NCBI GenBank assembly: GCA_006937955.1
Contig: SSNP01000029.1
Location: forward strand, 4,520,336 to 4,584,335
Direction of reading: 5' to 3'
Length of the DNA stretch: 64,000 nucleotides
Source of the DNA: Pachypanchax playfairii
Lineage: Eukaryota; Chordata; Actinopteri; Cyprinodontiformes; Aplocheilidae
The position numbers were made by a program, and so were the translations under genes. Shown one piece after another: positions 62,301 through 64,000 of this stretch. The notes beneath the pieces are model-generated. The model was not told the origin of the DNA. It made no database searches and saw nothing but the letters and a program-made list of their open reading frames with translations. How positions within the stretch are numbered: position 1 is the stretch's first letter; each line of letters starts with the position of its first letter.

Positions 62301-63899
62301 AAAATAACATTCAGCCTTATTGGTGGAGGCAGTATGTGACATCAGCCAGCTCAGAGCAATGGGCGCTTCAATTGGCTGAGGCAGAGAGTGGTACCATGGA
62401 TGAGGAAGAGAAGGAGAAGCAGAGAGGAAAGAAAACAAGTGCGCTCAGTGGAGCGAAGGTAGATAATGCCAGACGACAGACTGGCAGGCTGGCAGAGCGG
62501 GTGGGCACTCACAGCAGCATGATGGAAAACAAAGGCTTTATGTGTCACACTCGAGATTGCATTAACCAAAACAAGCAGGCATGGACAGAATGCCACACTG
62601 ACTTTGTCTGTTCCACTGGCTAAGCCAAGCACATTGAATAGAGAAAGAAATTGGGGGCGCCTGTCTTCTTATTTTTGTGATATTGCATTATGCTAGTCAA
62701 AAGTAAAAAGTGTAATGACACCAAAGTGACAGAATATCCGAGCTGTCTGGGTTTTTGCTGATATATCAGGCAGTATGTTTGTGTTAAAATAAATCTTTGA
62801 GTCAGATTTTTATTTTTTTAAACTTTAGTCAAAATTTACTGAAACGTGAAAAATATTTATGTGTTGGAGCAACTTTAATAGATTTAAGTTCTTTTATGCT
62901 CTTAGCTATAACAGTACATTACAACATTAATGCAAAAAACAAACATAAGGTTGTATTTTGTATTTTAAGCTGTAGTATGAGGTTTATTTCCATATTTTAC
63001 CCTATTAGCTGCTTTCTGAGATAAACTGACATATCTGTGGTGACAGTGAAGGCTGCTTAGGGCTCAGGTGGAACAGGCTCTGAGATTCAACAGGCCTGGT
63101 ATAACAGGTAGGATCAGCTGGCATACACCCACAACTCTTTCCTTTTTTTCCCCAAGTGGGCACCAGCCAAAAAACCGGGGTCATTTACAGGTCACTTCCC
63201 CCTGCAGCCATGTGCAGCTGAGCCATAGCCACTGTTCTCTGAATGTGTGGTTGGTGGGTAGCCTTCGTGTTTTATCTCATCACTTTCACATCTGGTCCAC
63301 TCTTTACTTCCATCACTGTCATCTTACTTCCTCCAGCGTTCCACACTTTTATGCAGTCAGCGGTCTGTCAGCAATATTATTGGGAATTCCCTGGAATCAT
63401 TTTCAGAAGGGGGACTACCTACTAAGTGCACACACATAAATACACTGTTCTCAGCTCACCACAGAGAAGGGAAAGTGAAATATGAACTCACCCTTGGTCT
63501 GAATGAAAGCCCATTACAATTTATTTTTACCACAGCAGCCAGTGTAGTGGCTTTTCTGAGGGAGATTTCTCTGCCATATTTACCACTGTCACTAAAACCA
63601 TAACGATATTTGTTCAAGGATGAATGGGTCACAGAAAAGTCAGCTCTTGTTCCTGCACATTTTAAGTAAACTTTTCATACTTGTATCTTTTTGATGTATT
63701 TGAGAGCATCAGATTTATGTTTGATGTTTTTGAATAATATTTGCAGTTTTGCTGCTTCATTATGACATAATGTGCTCTGGGAAAATGATGTGCTTGCTTG
63801 AGCTTGCATTTAAATTTGCCACCTGCTGCTTGTCAACTATCATCAAATGCTTGGATGAGCCTCATAAATACTCACTGTAAGTCTCTTCTTCTGTTCCAG

Positions 63900-64000
63900 G
63901 ATCTGTCTGGCTCAATTGATGACCTCCCCACTGGGACCGAAGCTGGTCTGGGCCCAGCTGTCGGCGCTGGTGGATCTAACAGCAGCAGCAGTAGTAGTAG
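63900..64000 (+). CDS. ARID1B: ARID1B internal exon, 5' part (DLSGSIDDLPTGTE...), cut by window end
   Basis: This exon encodes the hallmark DLSGSIDDLP motif of ARID1/BAF250 proteins, in the disordered N-terminal region ahead of the ARID domain. The reading is DLSGSIDDLPTGTEAGLGP, then AVGAGGSN and a run of at least six Ser. DLPTGTE is the ARID1B version; ARID1A has DLPMGTE (family knowledge, from memory). The acceptor is cttctgttccag and the first base is 63900. It is entered in phase 0, consistent with the RPSSLP exon. The Ser run is encoded by AGC x3 then AGT x3 and continues past the window, so its full length is unknown. The human protein has a shorter Ser/Thr/Ala-mixed stretch here, so the homopolymer looks like a lineage-specific expansion. 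Confidence 0.93.

Noticed and set aside
62645..62665. CTCF-like GGGGGCGCC
   Set aside because: Matches only the G-rich core; the CCASYA half of the motif is absent.

Overview
The window is vertebrate nuclear DNA, most likely from a teleost fish. It is AT-rich and intron-dominated, with many (GT/CA)n microsatellites and decayed DNA transposons of fish-typical kinds (hAT, Tc1/mariner, a TTAA-type foldback MITE), and no prokaryote-like gene packing. I recognise three coding exons, all on the + strand and all belonging to one gene. That gene is an ARID1-family gene, best matched to ARID1B (BAF250b, a subunit of the canonical BAF/SWI-SNF chromatin remodeller). The exons lie in the long disordered N-terminal half of the protein, upstream of the ARID DNA-binding domain, which is outside the window.

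Layout: end of an upstream intron (1-2653); Q/P/G-rich exon of 51 codons (2654-2806); 12.1-kb intron (2807-14907); exon of 34 codons ending in RPSSLP (14908-15009); 48.9-kb intron (15010-63899); start of an exon beginning DLSGSIDDLPTGTE (63900 to beyond the window end) and running into a serine run. RPSSLP joined to DLSGSIDDLP across the 48.9-kb intron is the diagnostic signature; the T in DLPTGTE favours ARID1B over ARID1A. All visible junctions are phase 0, so skipping either internal exon would keep the frame.

The introns hold three DNA-transposon relics: a 963-bp non-autonomous hAT with a perfect 8-bp target-site duplication, a 716-bp Tc1/mariner-like fossil with a piece of transposase reading frame, and a 703-bp foldback element with two 222-bp arms that differ at only three positions. 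There is also a likely 3' tail of a non-LTR retrotransposon, a palindromic (AAT)n(ATT)n tract, several dinucleotide arrays, an (ATTTT)n array, and polypurine and G-rich tracts. More complex, locally CpG- or homeodomain-site-rich blocks are listed as candidate regulatory elements. Conservation could not be tested here, so these carry low confidence. I found no tRNA, rRNA, CRISPR array or nested protein-coding gene. The other open frames are short and look like chance or simple-repeat frames.
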